NCBI GenBank assembly: GCA_027619975.1
Contig: JAQCGX010000011.1
Span: 1-64,000, forward strand
Length of the DNA stretch: 64,000 bases
Direction: 5' to 3'
Source of the DNA: Nitrospinota bacterium
GTDB lineage: Bacteria > Nitrospinota > Nitrospinia > Nitrospinales > VA-1
How positions within the stretch are numbered: the stretch's first letter is position 1; each line of letters opens with the position of its first letter. The position numbers were made by a program, and so were the translations under genes. Under the pieces are notes generated by a model that did no database searches, was not told where the DNA came from, and saw only the letters and a program-made list of their open reading frames with translations. Shown piece by piece: positions 62,179-64,000 of this stretch.

Positions 62179-63546
62179 ATGAGAATCCTCATTGTTGGAG
62201 CAGGCATTGTCGGCTTCAATCTGGCCCAGGAACTTTCCAAGGAAGGTCATGACATTGCGATCATCGACCAGAATCCAGAGAAAATGCGCCGCATTTCCGA
62301 CACCCTTGATGTCCTGAGCATCATCGGCAACGCCTGCCTCCCGACCGTACTGGTAAAAGCCGGAATCAAGAACATGGAGATGGTGATTGCAGTCACCGAA
62401 AAAGACGAAATCAACCTTCTGGTGTGTTTCCTGGCGTCCAAGTTCAATGTCAGCAAGCGGTTTGCCCGTATCCGCAACGAAGAATTTACAGAAGAAAACC
62501 GCATTTTCTCGCCGGAAGAGCTTTACATCGATCATGTCATCAATCCTGGCGACATCATCATCGACACCATTCACAAAATCATCAGCACCCCCGGTGTGGT
62601 CAACGTCGCCGAATTTGCCGAAGGAGAAATCCTCCTGCGCGAGTTTGACATCCCCGCAGACGCCCCCCTGGCAGGAAAAGAAATCCGAGAACTCAGCGGT
62701 GTCTCCGCAATGGACTCCTTCGTCATTGTTGCCATTGTCCGGCAAGGAAAACTGGTCATACCCAAGGCCGAGGACGTGATCCAGCCGGGAGATAAAATCT
62801 ACACCATTATCGACAAAGAATTTTTACCCTTCCTTCTTCCCATGTTGAATAAAAGCGTGGAGGAAGTCGCAAAGGTTGTCATTTATGGCGCGAATCCATT
62901 TTCCATAAATCTGGCAAAATCCCTGGAGGAAAAAATACGGGACTTGTGCCTCATTGAACCCTCGCGAAAAAAAGCCAATCAGGCGGCGGAAATACTTTCA
63001 AGGTGCGTCGTCCATCACGGCAGTGGTACGGATATGCACCTGTTCAATGATATCAATATGAAGGATGCAGATTTTTTTCTGTCGCTTTCTGAGGACGATG
63101 AATCCAATATCCTTTCCGCCCTGCTGGCCAAAAAACATGGAGCGAAGCGGGTGCTTGTCATCACCAACGACCCTGAATATCTGCCCATCCTGGATTCCAT
63201 CGGCATGGACATCACCATCAACCCGCGCCTGATCACTGTAAGCGCTATTCTCAAACACCTGCGCAAAGGCAGGGTCATGTCGGTTTTCAAACTGATCGAG
63301 GACGCCGAAGTCATGGAAATCGGGGTCGATGCAAATTCAGCTATCGTCAACAAGAAAATTGCGAAGGTAAAATTCCCCGAAAACGCCATGATCGGCGCTT
63401 TGCTCAGAAAAGGGGAGATGATGGTTCCCACGGATGAGATTGAAATTCAAGCCGGTGACTCGGTCATCGTTGTCGCCCTGCCGGAAGCCATCGTAAAAAT
63501 CGAAAAACTGTTCGGAAGCAAAAGAAACTTTCTTCCATTCCGATGA
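62179..63546 (+). CDS. trkA: Trk potassium uptake regulator TrkA
   Basis: 455-residue peripheral subunit of Trk K+ uptake. It has two tandem NAD-binding RCK domains: the first opens with [23 protein letters not shown] (2-24) and the second with [18 protein letters not shown] (about 235). Each is followed by a C-terminal RCK_C domain (about 135-215 and 370-450). It gates the channel in response to nucleotide. Its stop overlaps the start of trkH by ATGA. Confidence 0.95.
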   Translation: MRILIVGAGIVGFNLAQELSKEGHDIAIIDQNPEKMRRISDTLDVLSIIGNACLPTVLVKAGIKNMEMVIAVTEKDEINLLVCFLASKFNVSKRFARIRNEEFTEENRIFSPEELYIDHVINPGDIIIDTIHKIISTPGVVNVAEFAEGEILLREFDIPADAPLAGKEIRELSGVSAMDSFVIVAIVRQGKLVIPKAEDVIQPGDKIYTIIDKEFLPFLLPMLNKSVEEVAKVVIYGANPFSINLAKSLEEKIRDLCLIEPSRKKANQAAEILSRCVVHHGSGTDMHLFNDINMKDADFFLSLSEDDESNILSALLAKKHGAKRVLVITNDPEYLPILDSIGMDITINPRLITVSAILKHLRKGRVMSVFKLIEDAEVMEIGVDANSAIVNKKIAKVKFPENAMIGALLRKGEMMVPTDEIEIQAGDSVIVVALPEAIVKIEKLFGSKRNFLPFR

Positions 63547-64000
63547 ACATCAAGGCCATATTCAACGTTGTCGGCATCCTGCTAGTTCTTCTTTCCGGTC
63601 TGCTGTTAATCCCTATCGCAATATCTCTGTATTACAAAACACCCGCAATCCCAGGTTATATGAGTGGGCTTGAAGCCTTTTCCTACACCCTGATGATTTC
63701 TCTTGTTACGGGGTTAGCCTCATGGAAACTTCTTCCTTCAGGCATCGAAAAACTGAGAGACCGGGAAGGGTTTGCCATTGTTACATTTTCCTGGTTGAGC
63801 ATTGCCTTTTTTGGTTCCCTGCCATTTGTACTGACCGGCGTCTGCCCCCAGTTTATTGATGCTTTCTTTGAAAGCATGAGCGGGTTCACCACAACAGGGG
63901 CCTCTGTATTGATTGATATTGACGCCGCTCCAAAGGAAATTTTATTTTGGAGAAGTTTGACGCAATGGGTCGGCGGTATGGGAATCATCATGCTTTCCCT
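63543..64000 (+). CDS. trkH: Trk potassium uptake channel TrkH, N-terminal part
   Basis: Membrane channel of the Trk system, cut by the window end. The visible 152 residues start with [20 protein letters not shown] and contain four hydrophobic helices or half-helices. The first selectivity-filter region appears as [13 protein letters not shown] (about 111-123), with the conserved TTTGAS segment, and [17 protein letters not shown] follows. The ATG at 63543 overlaps the trkA stop, so the two are translated together. The remaining two thirds lie outside. Confidence 0.93.
   Translation, partial: MNIKAIFNVVGILLVLLSGLLLIPIAISLYYKTPAIPGYMSGLEAFSYTLMISLVTGLASWKLLPSGIEKLRDREGFAIVTFSWLSIAFFGSLPFVLTGVCPQFIDAFFESMSGFTTTGASVLIDIDAAPKEILFWRSLTQWVGGMGIIMLS

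Noticed and set aside
1-64000. CRISPR arrays, tRNA, rRNA, integrases or prophage genes
   Set aside because: I looked for regular spaced repeats, T-loop sequences, and integrase or transposase motifs and saw none. The repeats present are the two MITE-like copies and short local repeats.

Overview
The window looks like chromosome of a Gram-negative, probably marine bacterium. Outer-membrane functions are visible (a PagL-like lipid A deacylase, an MltA lipoprotein, an AsmA-like giant protein). The strongest taxonomic hint is a five-gene 2-oxoacid:ferredoxin oxidoreductase operon that includes the rare epsilon subunit, an arrangement I know from Hydrogenobacter and from Nitrospina. A Nitrospinota-type organism using the reductive TCA cycle is therefore my best guess, but it is inference. 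I saw no rRNA, tRNA, CRISPR array, phage or transposase gene. Most of the window is ordinary housekeeping DNA in short operons on both strands.

Layout. 0.1-5.1 kb: glycine cleavage genes gcvT-gcvH-gcvPA, without gcvPB, converging on a disulfide oxidoreductase and a TPR gene. 5.4-12.4 kb: a four-cysteine Rieske-like protein, a membrane pentapeptide-repeat protein, an RND exporter and a PagL-like gene. 12.5-18.8 kb: tatA, an ECF sigma factor with a soluble zinc-finger partner, a bifunctional nuclease, NAD kinase, a peptidoglycan amidase, a secreted SH3 protein whose signal peptide is broken in a T8 tract, an M48 protease and a HAMP protein. 18.8-28.5 kb: purH, a DUF6178-like protein, a laccase-domain protein, an overlooked 32-residue lysine-rich peptide with its own promoter, an RlmI-like methyltransferase, mtgA and an M23 peptidase.

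28.5-41.4 kb: a 182-bp miniature inverted-repeat element, a spore-photoproduct-lyase-like radical SAM protein, dnaN, a DAHP synthase, glnD, a TPR protein, an amidinotransferase-fold enzyme, orn, purC and purB. 41.4-44.7 kb: a protein-deglycation pair (low-Mr phosphatase and fructosamine kinase) followed by the collapsed remains of a bacterial alpha-2-macroglobulin gene. 44.7-49.8 kb: a zinc-ribbon protein and the oxidoreductase operon, with a clear promoter, an upstream 27-bp palindrome at an activator position, and a terminator. 50.2-64 kb: a ferritin-like protein, rnhA, a second copy of the 182-bp element directly in front of mltA, a PyrE-like phosphoribosyltransferase, pcm, an M28 peptidase, the AsmA-like protein, hflK-hflC, and trkA with the start of trkH running off the end.

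Physiological themes are carbon and one-carbon metabolism (oxidoreductase, glycine cleavage), purine synthesis (purH, purC, purB, all unlinked), envelope building and remodelling (amidase, MtgA, MltA, M23, PgeF-like, AsmA-like) and macromolecule repair (fructosamine kinase pair, Pcm, radical SAM photoproduct-lyase-like protein). The most interesting items are the regulated five-subunit oxidoreductase operon, the pair of identical-length MITE-like elements, the hidden lysine-rich peptide, the decayed alpha-2-macroglobulin gene, the T8 frameshift and the all-cysteine Rieske variant.
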